In this document: positions 26,328-34,784 of the stretch, one piece after another
How the letters are laid out: every line of letters starts with the position of its first letter
Numbering within the stretch: the stretch's first letter is position 1
Assembly (NCBI GenBank): GCA_963740395.1
Contig: CAVUEP010000068.1
Coordinates: 1 to 64,000, forward strand
Reading direction: 5' to 3'
Source of the DNA: CADEEN01 sp963740395
GTDB lineage: Bacteria; Pseudomonadota; Gammaproteobacteria; Burkholderiales; Burkholderiaceae_C
Length of the DNA stretch: 64,000 bases
Notes under the pieces: model-generated
What the model was told of the DNA's origin: nothing
The model's database searches: none
The model's input: the letters and a program-made list of their open reading frames with translations, nothing else
Position numbers and translations under genes: made by a program

Positions 26328-27434
26328 ATGACCGATACGATGGCGCAGGCCCTGCGCTTGGCTGGGCTTTCGACGGCCCTGAGCGAGCCGAATCCGCGCG
26401 TCGGTTGCGTCATCGTCGGCACCAATGGCGTGTCGATGGCGAGTGGCCATACGCAGCAGGCCGGCGGCCCGCACGCCGAAGTCGTGGCCCTGCGTGCCGC
26501 CCGCGATGCCGGCCACGAGGTTCGCGGCACCACCGCCTACGTCACGCTCGAGCCGTGCTCGCACCAGGGCCGTACGCCGCCCTGTTGCGATGCCTTGATC
26601 GAGACCGGCATCGGCAAGGTCATCGTAGCAGTCGAGGACCCGAACCCACTGGTTGCGGGCCAGGGCATTGCGCGCCTGCGCGCCGCGGGCATCGAGGTCG
26701 AGGTGGTCGGGGGCGATTGGGGCGCCGCCTCGCGCGAGCTCAACATCGGCTTCTTCTCGCGCATGGTGCGCGGGCGGCCCTGGGTGCGGATGAAGATTGC
26801 GGCCTCGCTCGATGGGCGCACCGCGCTCGACGACGGAACCAGCCAATGGATCACGGGCGAGGCGGCGCGGACCGATGGTCACGCCTGGCGCAAGCGCGCC
26901 GGCGCGGTGCTGACGGGCATCGGCACGGTGCGCGATGACGATCCGCGGCTCGATGTGCGGCTGGTGCCGACCGACAAGCAGCCGCTGCGCGTGGTCGTCG
27001 ACTCCCGGCTCGACCTCGCGTCGAGCGCCCGCGTGCTGCAGCCGCCGGGCAAGGCGCTGGTCTACACGGCGAGCGATGACGCGGCGCGCATCGCCTCGTT
27101 GACTTCGCCGCATGTCGAAGTCGCGCGCCTGCCGGCCAGCGCGCAGGGCAAGACCGACCTCGCCGCCATGCTCGCCGATCTGGCCCGGCGCGAGGTCAAC
27201 GAACTGCATGTCGAGGCCGGCGAGAAGCTCAACGGCTCGCTGCTGCGCGCGGGCCTGGTCGACGAATTGCTGGTCTATGTGGCGCCGCGGCTGTTCGGGC
27301 CCGGGCGCGGCATGGCCGCCATCGGCCCGCTGGCGTCGTTGGCCGAGAGCCTGGACTTCGAGTTCGTCGATGTCGAGCGCGTCGGCGCTGACTTGCGCTT
27401 GCGCCTTCGCCCGCCCGGCCGCGCCAGTTTCTAG
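26328..27434 (+). CDS. ribD: Bifunctional riboflavin deaminase/reductase RibD
   Basis: 368-residue enzyme for steps two and three of riboflavin synthesis. The deaminase half has the zinc motif HAEVVAL and PCSHQGRTPPC; the reductase half has VRMKIAASLDGRTAL and DPRLDVR. It starts the rib set ribD-ribB-ribH-nusB. Riboflavin synthase alpha (ribE/ribC), usually next to ribD, is missing here. No FMN riboswitch is visible in the 31-bp space after pilV. Confidence 0.95.
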   Translation: MTDTMAQALRLAGLSTALSEPNPRVGCVIVGTNGVSMASGHTQQAGGPHAEVVALRAARDAGHEVRGTTAYVTLEPCSHQGRTPPCCDALIETGIGKVIVAVEDPNPLVAGQGIARLRAAGIEVEVVGGDWGAASRELNIGFFSRMVRGRPWVRMKIAASLDGRTALDDGTSQWITGEAARTDGHAWRKRAGAVLTGIGTVRDDDPRLDVRLVPTDKQPLRVVVDSRLDLASSARVLQPPGKALVYTASDDAARIASLTSPHVEVARLPASAQGKTDLAAMLADLARREVNELHVEAGEKLNGSLLRAGLVDELLVYVAPRLFGPGRGMAAIGPLASLAESLDFEFVDVERVGADLRLRLRPPGRASF

Positions 27435-27493
27435 GCGCTGCACCCGCTGCGCAGCGCAGGCTGCGCCCGGGGTCGCCACCTACAATCCCGGCC

Positions 27494-28594
27494 ATGGCAA
27501 TTTCCCCCGTTCCCGAGCTGGTGGCCGACCTCGCCGCCGGCCGCATGGTGATCCTGGTCGACGAGGAAGACCGCGAGAACGAAGGCGACCTGGTGCTGGC
27601 GGCCGACCATGTCACGCCCGAGGCCATCAACTTCATGGCCAAGCATGGTCGCGGCCTGATCTGCCTGACGCTCACGCGCGAACGCTGCGAACGCCTGGAA
27701 TTGCCGCCGATGGCGCGCCGCAACGGCACCAAGCATGGCACCGCGTTCACGGTCTCGATCGAGGCCGCCACCGGCGTCACGACCGGCATTTCGGCGGCCG
27801 ACCGCGCGCGCACCGTGCAGGCCGCCGTGGCGCGCGACGCCCAGGCCGGCGACCTGGTGCAGCCCGGCCATATCTTTCCGCTGCTGGCGCAGGACGGCGG
27901 CGTGTTGATGCGCGCCGGGCATACCGAGGCCGGCTGCGACCTGGCCGGCATGGCTGGGTTGACGCCGGCCGCCGTGATCTGCGAGATCATGAACGACGAC
28001 GGCACCATGGCGCGCCTGCCCGACCTGCAGGTCTTCGCCCGTGAGCACGGCCTGAAGATCGGCACCATCGCCGCGCTGATCCAGCACCGCAGCCACAACG
28101 AGTCGCTGATCGAGTCGCTCGGCACGCGCGAGTTGCGCACGGCACAGGGCGCCTTCCAGTGCACCGTGTTCCGTGACCGCAGCTGGGGCGGCCTGCACCT
28201 GGCGCTGACCGTCGGCCAATGGTCGGCGGCTGACGAAGTGCCGGTGCGCGTGCATGAGCCGCTGTCGGTGATGGACCTGCTCGACGCCGACACCAGCCCG
28301 CATTCCTGGCCGCTGCCGGCCGCGCTGGCTGCGTTGCAGCAGGCCGGGCGTGGCGTGGCGGTGCTGCTCAATGCGGGCGCCGACGCAGCCGGCCTGCTCG
28401 GCCGCGTGTTGCCGTCGCCGGCATCTTCGGCCCCGCCGCCGCCGCAGATGGACCTGCGCACCTACGGCGTGGGCGCGCAGATCCTGCGACATGTCGGCGT
28501 GCACCGCATGCAGTTGCTGGGCAACCCGCGGCGCATGCCCAGCATGACCGGCTACGGCCTCGAAGTCACTGGCTTCATCGCCGCGCCTCACTGA
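27494..28594 (+). CDS. ribB: 3,4-dihydroxy-2-butanone 4-phosphate synthase with degenerate GCH II-like domain
   Basis: 366 residues. The first ~205 form RibB: LVDEEDRENEGDLVLAAD, NFMAKHGRGLICL and HTEAGCDLA. The second half aligns in position with GTP cyclohydrolase II but lacks its zinc cysteines and the conserved GEVFGS-type core; only traces such as YGVGAQILRHVGVHRMQLL remain. It probably acts only as DHBP synthase, so a separate ribA should exist elsewhere. Such RibBA hybrids are common in betaproteobacteria. Confidence 0.92.
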   Translation: MAISPVPELVADLAAGRMVILVDEEDRENEGDLVLAADHVTPEAINFMAKHGRGLICLTLTRERCERLELPPMARRNGTKHGTAFTVSIEAATGVTTGISAADRARTVQAAVARDAQAGDLVQPGHIFPLLAQDGGVLMRAGHTEAGCDLAGMAGLTPAAVICEIMNDDGTMARLPDLQVFAREHGLKIGTIAALIQHRSHNESLIESLGTRELRTAQGAFQCTVFRDRSWGGLHLALTVGQWSAADEVPVRVHEPLSVMDLLDADTSPHSWPLPAALAALQQAGRGVAVLLNAGADAAGLLGRVLPSPASSAPPPPQMDLRTYGVGAQILRHVGVHRMQLLGNPRRMPSMTGYGLEVTGFIAAPH

Positions 28595-28611
28595 AAGGTC
28601 AGAGCTCCGTC

Positions 28612-29076
28612 ATGCAAGGTTCCAATATCGGCGCTGAAACGCCACTCGACGGCGACGGGCTGCACATCGGCATCGTCCGCGCCCGCTTCAACGACCCGGT
28701 CACGCGCAAGCTCGAAGAGGCCTGCCTGGCCGAACTGGCGCGCCTGGGCGTGGCCGACAAGCACATCCGGCAGGTCAGCGTGCCCGGTGCGCTGGAAATC
28801 CCGCTGGCCTTGAAGGCCCTGGCCGAGAGCGAGGAGCATGACGCGCTGATCGCGCTCGGCTGCGTGATCCGCGGTGAGACCTACCACTTCGAACTCGTGG
28901 CCAACGAGAGCGCTGCCGGCGTGACGCGCGTCGGGCTCGACCACCAGCTGCCCGTGGCCAATGCGATCCTGACGGTGGAGAACGAAGCGCAGGCCTGGGC
29001 CCGCGCCCAAGACAAGGGCCGTGACGCGGCGCGCGTCGCGGTCGAGATGGCCAACCTGATGGAGCTCCTCACGTGA
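28612..29076 (+). CDS. ribH: Lumazine synthase RibH
   Basis: 154-residue enzyme that joins the RibB and RibD products into 6,7-dimethyl-8-ribityllumazine. Motifs: IVRARFNDPVTRKL, VPGALEIPLALKAL, ALGCVIRGETYHFE and GLDHQLPVANAILTVE. It starts 17 bp after ribB and overlaps nusB by 4 bp. The usual T-x-x-Q in the last motif reads VENEAQAWARA. Frame intact. Confidence 0.95.
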   Translation: MQGSNIGAETPLDGDGLHIGIVRARFNDPVTRKLEEACLAELARLGVADKHIRQVSVPGALEIPLALKALAESEEHDALIALGCVIRGETYHFELVANESAAGVTRVGLDHQLPVANAILTVENEAQAWARAQDKGRDAARVAVEMANLMELLT

Positions 29077-29555
29077 GCGGCCCCGCGGCAAAGAAAGCCG
29101 CGCGCCGCACACCGGCCAAGTCGCAGCGCCGGCGTTCGCGCGAACTGGCGGTGCAGGGCCTGTACGAGTGGCTGCTGTCGGGCGCCGACGCGGCCAGCAT
29201 CGATGCGCACATGCGCGAGCACGACGGTTTCGAGAAATGCGACAGCGTCCACTTCGACGCTTTGCTGAACGGGTGCATTGCCGAAGCGGCGGCGCTCGAC
29301 GCCGTGCTGGCCAGGCATGTGGACCGCAAGACCACCGAGTTGTCGCCGGTCGAGCATGGCGTGCTCATGATCGGCGTGTACGAGCTCATGCACTGCATCG
29401 ACGTCCCGTACAAGGTGGCGATCAACGAGGCGGTCGAGCTGGCCAAGTCCTTTGGCGGCACCGACGGTCACAAGTACGTCAACGGCGTGCTCGACAAGGC
29501 GGCTGGCGACCTGCGGCCGGTCGAGGTCCAGGCCGCGCGCGCCGCCCGCGCCTGA
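29073..29555 (+). CDS. nusB: Transcription antitermination protein NusB
   Basis: 160-residue all-helical RNA-binding factor that with NusE binds boxA in rRNA operons. Motifs: RRRSRELAVQGLYEWLLSG, ILSPVEHGVLM-like SPVEHGVLMIGVYELM, INEAVELAKSFGGTDGHKYV and NGVLDKAA. The GTG at 29073 overlaps the ribH stop, as is standard for ribH-nusB pairs. Confidence 0.95.
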   Translation: MSGPAAKKAARRTPAKSQRRRSRELAVQGLYEWLLSGADAASIDAHMREHDGFEKCDSVHFDALLNGCIAEAAALDAVLARHVDRKTTELSPVEHGVLMIGVYELMHCIDVPYKVAINEAVELAKSFGGTDGHKYVNGVLDKAAGDLRPVEVQAARAARA

Positions 29556-29707
29556 GTTGCCTGCGTGTGAATTTCCCACCCGGCGTGTACGGCGTTGGCC
29601 GCGCGCCCGCGACGTGGTGACAAAGCGTTAAGCCCGCGACGCTTGACACGAATTCGAACCACTTGCCGGGCCCGTAAAGTGCGCCGCGCCGATAAGCTCT
29701 CGAAGTC

Positions 29708-31297
29708 ATGAGCAACCACCCCTCCGACCGGCCCGCAGGCGACGTCGATGACGACGCCTTTGCCGTCACGATCGCCGACGAACTGGTTGACAGCGACGAC
29801 CCCGAGGCGCTGCCCGGCGCGGTGCCGGCCGACGAGCGCCCGTTGCAGTCGCTGCCGACGATCGGCCATGTGGGGCGCTATGCGCTGAAGTACCAGCTCG
29901 GCGCAGGCGGCCTGGGCACGGTGTACGCTGCCCTGGACCCCCTGTTGTCGCGGCCGATCGCGGTCAAGACCCTGCATGTCGATTCCGTCGCCGCGCAGCG
30001 CGAGGCATTGGAGTCGCAGTTGCTGGCCGAGGCGCGGGCCGCGGCGGGCCTGAACCACCAGAACATCGTCACCGTATTCGACGCCGGGCTGGCAGAGCAG
30101 GGCGTGTACATCGCCATGGAGCGCCTGCAGGGGCGCGACCTGCGTCATCTGCTGGCCGACGGCTGGCGCCCCGAGCCCGTGCAGGCCGCGCGCATCGCCA
30201 AGCGCATTGCCGATGCGCTGGCCTACGCGCACAGCCATGGCGTGATTCACTGCGACATCAAGCCGGCCAACATCTTCATGATCGGTCGCACCCAACCCAA
30301 GGTGCTCGACTTCGGTATCGCCCGCGTGGCGGCCCAACAGAGTGCAGCCGACGGCATGCCGGACTTCGACCCCGCGTCGGGCGCCAGCGTACCCCCGGCG
30401 GATCTCGGTTCACCGTACTACGTGGCGCCCGAACACTTGCAGGGGCACGTGCTCGATCTGCGTTGCGACGTCTATGGCGTGGGCGTCGTGCTGTACGAAT
30501 TGCTCACCGGCCGGCGTGCCTTCGGTGGCAACTCGCTCGAGGCGATCCGCCAGGCCGTGCTCGAGTCCGACGTGCCACCGGTGCACGTGGTCAATCACAA
30601 CGTCAACGCCGGCCTCTCGGCCATCGTCGCGCGGGCCATGGCCCGCGAGCCCGCACAGCGATACCGCTCGGCGCGCCAACTGGTGCGGGCGCTGCGCGGC
30701 TGGCTCGAAGAAGAAGCAGACTCGCAAGCGGCATCGCCGGTCGACCGCTCGAATTGGGCCTGGGCCACGTTCGCCGGACTGGGACTCGGCGCCGCGCTGA
30801 CCTTCTGGGTGCTGGCCACCGGCAGTGGCGCGCCGGTTCCGGCCGAAGCGCGCATCGAGGCGCCCGCGGTGGCCGCGGTGCTGGCCCCGCCCGCCCCCGC
30901 GCTGCCGGCCGTGGCGCCCGTCGAAGCGCCGCTCGTGCTGGCCAAGGTCGGCCCGACGCCGACCGCCAAAGCCGCGAAGGCTGACGCCGTCGAATCGGTG
31001 CGCGCGCGCGAGCGCCGCCTGGCGCGCGAAGCCGCCACCGCGACGGCCGTGCCCGTCGCAGCGCCGCAGGCGCCAGTGCAGGCGTCGCCAGGCGTGGTTC
31101 AACTGGCCATCAGCCCCTGGGGGCAGGTCGAAGTCGACGGCGTGGCCGCGGGCACCACGCCGCCGCTGGCGCGCCTGACCCTGGCGCCCGGCAAACACCA
31201 GATCGTCGTCCGCAACGACGACTTTCCGCCGTTGAGCGTGACCGTCACCGTGGCCGACGACAAGCCCGTGACGCTGCGGCATCGCTTCGGGTCTTGA
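29708..31297 (+). CDS. Membrane Ser/Thr protein kinase with C-terminal PEGA domain
   Basis: 529 residues. An acidic N-tail of ~55 residues precedes the kinase domain: Gly loop LGAGGLGTVYAALDP, lysine in IAVKTLHV, catalytic loop VIHCDIKPANIFM (HCD in place of HRD), DFG in VLDFGIARV, and YVAPEHLQG. One membrane helix (ATFAGLGLGAALTFWVLA) lies near residue 355, then a Pro/Ala linker and a PEGA domain (ISPWGQVEVDGVAAGTTPPL). It is followed directly by a TssQ-like lipoprotein. No phosphatase gene is adjacent. Kinases of this form control type VI secretion in some bacteria, but no tss core genes are here. Confidence 0.88.
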   Translation: MSNHPSDRPAGDVDDDAFAVTIADELVDSDDPEALPGAVPADERPLQSLPTIGHVGRYALKYQLGAGGLGTVYAALDPLLSRPIAVKTLHVDSVAAQREALESQLLAEARAAAGLNHQNIVTVFDAGLAEQGVYIAMERLQGRDLRHLLADGWRPEPVQAARIAKRIADALAYAHSHGVIHCDIKPANIFMIGRTQPKVLDFGIARVAAQQSAADGMPDFDPASGASVPPADLGSPYYVAPEHLQGHVLDLRCDVYGVGVVLYELLTGRRAFGGNSLEAIRQAVLESDVPPVHVVNHNVNAGLSAIVARAMAREPAQRYRSARQLVRALRGWLEEEADSQAASPVDRSNWAWATFAGLGLGAALTFWVLATGSGAPVPAEARIEAPAVAAVLAPPAPALPAVAPVEAPLVLAKVGPTPTAKAAKADAVESVRARERRLAREAATATAVPVAAPQAPVQASPGVVQLAISPWGQVEVDGVAAGTTPPLARLTLAPGKHQIVVRNDDFPPLSVTVTVADDKPVTLRHRFGS

Positions 31298-31302
31298 GCG
31301 CG

Positions 31303-31695
31303 ATGATGCTGCCTCGGGCCGGCCTTGCCGTCGCGCTGCTTGCTGCCACGCTGGGCGGCTGCGCCGTGGCGCCGCAGGGCGGCCTGTCCGAAGTCATGCA
31401 GCGGCCGGCCGAGCGCGCCTTGCTTGCCGGGCTGCGCGCCTACGACGACGCACAGTACGCCGACGCCGAGCGCGAACTCTCCAAGGCCCTGACGACCGGG
31501 CTGGTCAGCGTCAAGGACCGTGCGACCGCGCACAAGCACCTGGCCTTCGTCTACTGCGCGAGCCAGCGCGTCGCGCCGTGCGAGGCCGCGTTCCGGGCTG
31601 CGCGCGAAGCCGATCCCGAGTTCGCGCTGACCCGGGCCGAGGCCGGGCATCCGCTCTGGGGCCCGGTCTACAAGCGCATCGCTGCCGCGCCCTAG
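31303..31695 (+). CDS. TssQ-like lipoprotein
   Basis: 130-residue lipoprotein: AVALLAATLGGCAVAPQGG gives a lipobox Cys near residue 21. The mature part has a TPR-like array (AERALLAGLRAYDDAQYADA, FVYCASQRVAPCEAAFRAA) and ends GHPLWGPVYKRIAAAP. This matches my memory of TssQ-family lipoproteins tied to type VI secretion. It follows the kinase gene by a few bases (TTG 31294 is another start that overlaps it). The pair may act outside T6SS here. Confidence 0.65.
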   Translation: MMLPRAGLAVALLAATLGGCAVAPQGGLSEVMQRPAERALLAGLRAYDDAQYADAERELSKALTTGLVSVKDRATAHKHLAFVYCASQRVAPCEAAFRAAREADPEFALTRAEAGHPLWGPVYKRIAAAP

Positions 31696-31734
31696 CGAGC
31701 GTTTCCGACGCGTGGCGACATAATCGTGCGCAGC

Positions 31735-32157
31735 ATGACAGCCGCGCTCACGTTCTCGCATCCTGTGCGCATCTACTGGGAAGACACCGACGCCGGTGGT
31801 GTGGTGTTCTACGCCAACTACCTGAAGTTCTTCGAGCGCGCGCGCACCGAGTGGCTGCGCAGCCTGGGGCTGGCGCAGCAGCGCCTGCGCGATGAAGAGG
31901 GGTTGGTGTTCGTCGTCACCGATTCGCAGCTGCGCTACGTGCAGCCGGCTCGCCTGGACGACGAGTTGACGGTCCAGGTCTCGATCGCCGAGGCCGCGCG
32001 CGCGACCATGACGCTGGCGCAGTCGGCGCTGCGCGGCAATACCCTGCTCGTGGACGGCCGCATCGGACTGGCCTGCGTCGAGGCAGCGACGTTCCGGCCG
32101 CGGCGACTTCCCAAGGCCTTACTCGACGCACTCGCGTCGCAACCCAACACGCCATGA
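31735..32157 (+). CDS. ybgC: Acyl-CoA thioesterase YbgC
   Basis: 140-residue hot-dog thioesterase, first gene of the tol-pal cluster. IYWEDTDAGGVVFYANYLKF has the catalytic Asp, and FFERARTEWLRSLG follows. The ATG 31735 start is preferred over GTG 31726. ATAAT within CGACATAATCG (about 31717-31727) could be the -10 box of the cluster promoter. The stop overlaps tolQ by 4 bp. Confidence 0.93.
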   Translation: MTAALTFSHPVRIYWEDTDAGGVVFYANYLKFFERARTEWLRSLGLAQQRLRDEEGLVFVVTDSQLRYVQPARLDDELTVQVSIAEAARATMTLAQSALRGNTLLVDGRIGLACVEAATFRPRRLPKALLDALASQPNTP

Positions 32158-32834
32158 ACCAGGACCTCTCGATCATTTCTCTCGTACTGCACGCCAGCTT
32201 CGTGGTGCAGGTGGTGATGGCCATCCTGCTGGTCGTGTCGCTGATCAGCTGGACCGTGATCTTCGGCAAGGTCTTCGGCCTCAAGCAGGTGCGCGAGCGC
32301 AACGATGCGTTCGAGCGCGACTTCTGGTCGGGCCGCAATCTGTCGGAGATGTACCAGGCCACCAGCGGCAAACCGTCGCAGAAGACCTCCGCGCCGATCG
32401 AACGCATCTTCGCCAGCGGCATGCGCGAGTTCCTGAAGTTGCACGAGAGGAAGCTCGACGCCGGCGTGCAGCTCGACGGCGCGCGCCGTGCCATGCGCGC
32501 CAGCTTCCAGCGCGAGCTCGACGTGATCGAGAGCCACCTCAGCTTTCTCGGCTCGGTCGGGTCGGTCAGCCCCTACGTGGGCCTGTTCGGCACGGTGTGG
32601 GGCATCATGCATGCCTTCGTCGGCTTGGCCAACCTGCAGCAGGTGACGCTGGCCACGGTGGCGCCGGGCATTGCCGAGGCGCTCGTGGCCACCGCGCTCG
32701 GTCTCTTCGCGGCGATTCCCGCGGTGCTGGCCTACAACCGCTTCGCACGCGACATCGACCGCATCGCGATCCAGCTCGAGACCTTCATCGAGGAGTTCTC
32801 CAATATCCTGCAGCGCAACGCTGGCCAGGCCTAG
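32154..32834 (+). CDS. tolQ: Tol-Pal system protein TolQ
   Basis: 226-residue inner-membrane proton channel subunit (MotA/ExbB family). Three membrane segments are seen: VVQVVMAILLVVSLISWTVI at the N-end, and the pair SPYVGLFGTVWGIMHAFVGL and ALVATALGLFAAIPAVLAYN. With TolR it powers TolA for outer-membrane constriction at division. The ATG overlaps ybgC. Confidence 0.95.
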   Translation: MNQDLSIISLVLHASFVVQVVMAILLVVSLISWTVIFGKVFGLKQVRERNDAFERDFWSGRNLSEMYQATSGKPSQKTSAPIERIFASGMREFLKLHERKLDAGVQLDGARRAMRASFQRELDVIESHLSFLGSVGSVSPYVGLFGTVWGIMHAFVGLANLQQVTLATVAPGIAEALVATALGLFAAIPAVLAYNRFARDIDRIAIQLETFIEEFSNILQRNAGQA

Positions 32835-32845
32835 GTGGACGCGCA

Positions 32846-33277
32846 ATGGCTCAAGTGATGGCTCGAGGCGGCAGTGGTCGCCGGCGCACGATGAACGAGA
32901 TCAACATGGTCCCGTTCATCGACGTGATGCTGGTGCTGCTGATCATCTTCATGGTGACGGCGCCGCTGATCACGACCGGCGTGATCGACCTGCCCAGTGT
33001 GGGCAAGTCCAGTGCCAAGCCGCCGAGCTTCGTCGAGGTGATCGTCGGGACCGACGAGCGCCTGAAGTTGAAGATCGATGGCAAGGCCGATGCGCTGCCG
33101 ATCACGCTGCCGCAACTCTCCGCGCGCGTGAAGTCCGTGCAGGCGGGCAATGCCGAGACGCCGGTCGTGATCTCGGCCGAGCGCAGCGTCAAGTACGAAG
33201 CGGTGGTGCGCGTGATGGACACGCTGCAAAAGGCGGGCGTGAAGCGCGTGGGCTTGTCAGTGAAGCAGGGAACGTGA
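32846..33277 (+). CDS. tolR: Tol-Pal system protein TolR
   Basis: 143-residue ExbD/TolR protein. The single helix carries the essential Asp in NMVPFIDVMLVLLIIFMV. The periplasmic domain ends VMDTLQKAGVKRVGLSVKQ. It starts 11 bp after tolQ; the stop overlaps the tolA GTG by 4 bp. Confidence 0.95.
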   Translation: MAQVMARGGSGRRRTMNEINMVPFIDVMLVLLIIFMVTAPLITTGVIDLPSVGKSSAKPPSFVEVIVGTDERLKLKIDGKADALPITLPQLSARVKSVQAGNAETPVVISAERSVKYEAVVRVMDTLQKAGVKRVGLSVKQGT

Positions 33278-34191
33278 CCCGCAAGGCATCCGACGGCGCC
33301 GACCCGCTGCGCCCGCATCGGCCTTCGGGCCTGCGCCGTGGCGCGTTGCTGGCCATCGTGATTCACGGCGGCCTGGTGGTGGCGCTGGCCGTGGGCGTGA
33401 GCTGGCGCTCGCGCGAGCCGGCGGGCGCGACGGCGGAGTTGTGGGCCGCGGTGCCCGAGTTCGCTGCGCCGGCCCCCGTGGCGCCCCCACCGCCGCCACC
33501 CACGCCTGAACCGCGTCCTGCGCCGACACCGCCGCCGCAACCTGCACCCAAGCCCGCGCCGACCGTCGACGCCGCGGCCGAGCGCGCCGCCGAGATCGCG
33601 ATCGAGAAGGCCAAGCGCGAGCGCGAACTGGCACTTGAACAAGAGCGCGAGCGCGAACGCGAACGCAAAGCCAAGGCCGAAGCGGAGAAGAAGCGGCTGC
33701 TGGCCGAGCAGGAGGCCCAGCGCAAGAAGGAAGAGGCCGAGGAGGCACAGCGCAAGAAGCTTGCCGAGCAGGAAGCCCAGCGCAAGAAGCTGCTGGCCGA
33801 AAAAGCCGAGAAAGCAGAACAGGCGCGGATCGAGAAGCTGCGCGAGGACAACCTCAAGCGCATCCAGGGTCAGGCCGGGGCCACCGGCGCGCCCAGCGCG
33901 ACGGGCACGGCGCAACGCGACGCCGGGCCGTCTGCGGGCTACGCCGGTCGCATCATCGCCCGCGTCAAACCCAACATCGTCTTCACCGACGCCATCGTCG
34001 GCAAGCCCACCGCCAGCGTCGAAGTCCGCACCGCACCCGACGGCACGATCGTCGGGCGCCGGCTCGTCAAGGCCAGCGGCAACAAGGAATGGGACGAGGC
34101 CGTGCTGCGTGCGCTGGACCGCACCGAAATCCTGCCGCGCGACACCGACGGCCGCGTCCCGTCGCCGATGACGATCGACTTCACGCCCTGA
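33274..34191 (+). CDS. tolA: Tol-Pal system protein TolA
   Basis: 305-residue bitopic protein. One N-terminal helix (GALLAIVIHGGLVVALAVGV) is followed by a Pro-rich stretch (APPPPPPTPEPRPAPTPPP), then a long Lys/Glu/Ala helix (AQRKKLAEQEAQRKKLLAEK) and a TonB/TolA C-domain (VEVRTAPDGTIVGRRLVKAS ... WDEAVLRALDRTEILP). The start is GTG. It converges with the minus-strand gene after it, overlapping by 11 bp, so tolB does not follow directly. Confidence 0.93.
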   Translation: MTRKASDGADPLRPHRPSGLRRGALLAIVIHGGLVVALAVGVSWRSREPAGATAELWAAVPEFAAPAPVAPPPPPPTPEPRPAPTPPPQPAPKPAPTVDAAAERAAEIAIEKAKRERELALEQERERERERKAKAEAEKKRLLAEQEAQRKKEEAEEAQRKKLAEQEAQRKKLLAEKAEKAEQARIEKLREDNLKRIQGQAGATGAPSATGTAQRDAGPSAGYAGRIIARVKPNIVFTDAIVGKPTASVEVRTAPDGTIVGRRLVKASGNKEWDEAVLRALDRTEILPRDTDGRVPSPMTIDFTP

Positions 34192-34784
34192 TCAGCGCTT
34201 CTCTCTCGGGCATGCGCCCGAGCAGGTAGAACTCGTCGTTGGGACGCAGCGAGATCAGGTTGGCCATGCGGTTGGACAGACCGAACAGGGCCGTGATGGC
34301 GCCGATGTCCCAGATGTCCTCGTCGGAGAAGCCGTGCAGGCGCAGCACCGCGAAGTCGGCCTCGCCGATGTTCGCCGAGTCGTGGCTCACCTTCAGCGCG
34401 AACGCCAGCATGGCGCGCTGGCGCTCGCTGATGTCGGCCTTGAGGTAGTTCGTCGCCAGCTGGTCGGCGATCTGCGGCTGCTTGGCATAGACCCGCAGGA
34501 TCGCGCCATGCGCCACCACGCAGTACAGGCAGTTGTTGGCGCCCGAGGTGGCGACGATGATCATCTCGCGCTCGGCCTTCGATAGCGCCGCTGTCTTCCT
34601 TCAGCAGCAGCGCGTCATGCCAGTCGAAGAAGGCCCGCGCCTCGTCGGGGCGGTGGGCAAAGCCCAGGAAGACATTGGGCACGAAGCCGGCCTTGGCCTG
34701 CACATCGAGGATGCGCTGGCGCAGGTCCTCGGGCAGGTCCTTCAGCTCAGGCACGGGCCAGCGCGAGATCGGCGATGAGTTCAT
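34181..34784 (-). CDS. AhpD-like/carboxymuconolactone decarboxylase-family protein, frameshifted
   Basis: About 200 residues after repair. Peroxidase-related CMD-domain protein: the redox motif is NNCLYCVVAHG (C-x-x-C-x3-H). The N-part ends HDALLLKEDS; the frame then breaks near 34588-34591, and removing one G gives DSALSKAEREMIIVATSGAN. The length of 604 bases fits one inserted base. Start is ATG 34784 and overlaps the msbA-like stop by 4 bp, so the two form a minus-strand pair inside the tol-pal region. Confidence 0.82.

Noticed and set aside
29643..29680. TTGACA at 29643 as a strong promoter for the kinase gene
   Set aside because: No -10 box lies 16-18 bp downstream; the next TAAAGT is about 26 bp away.
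29708..31695. Type VI secretion locus
   Set aside because: Only a kinase and a TssQ-like lipoprotein are present; no tssB, tssC, hcp, vgrG or clpV gene lies within the window.
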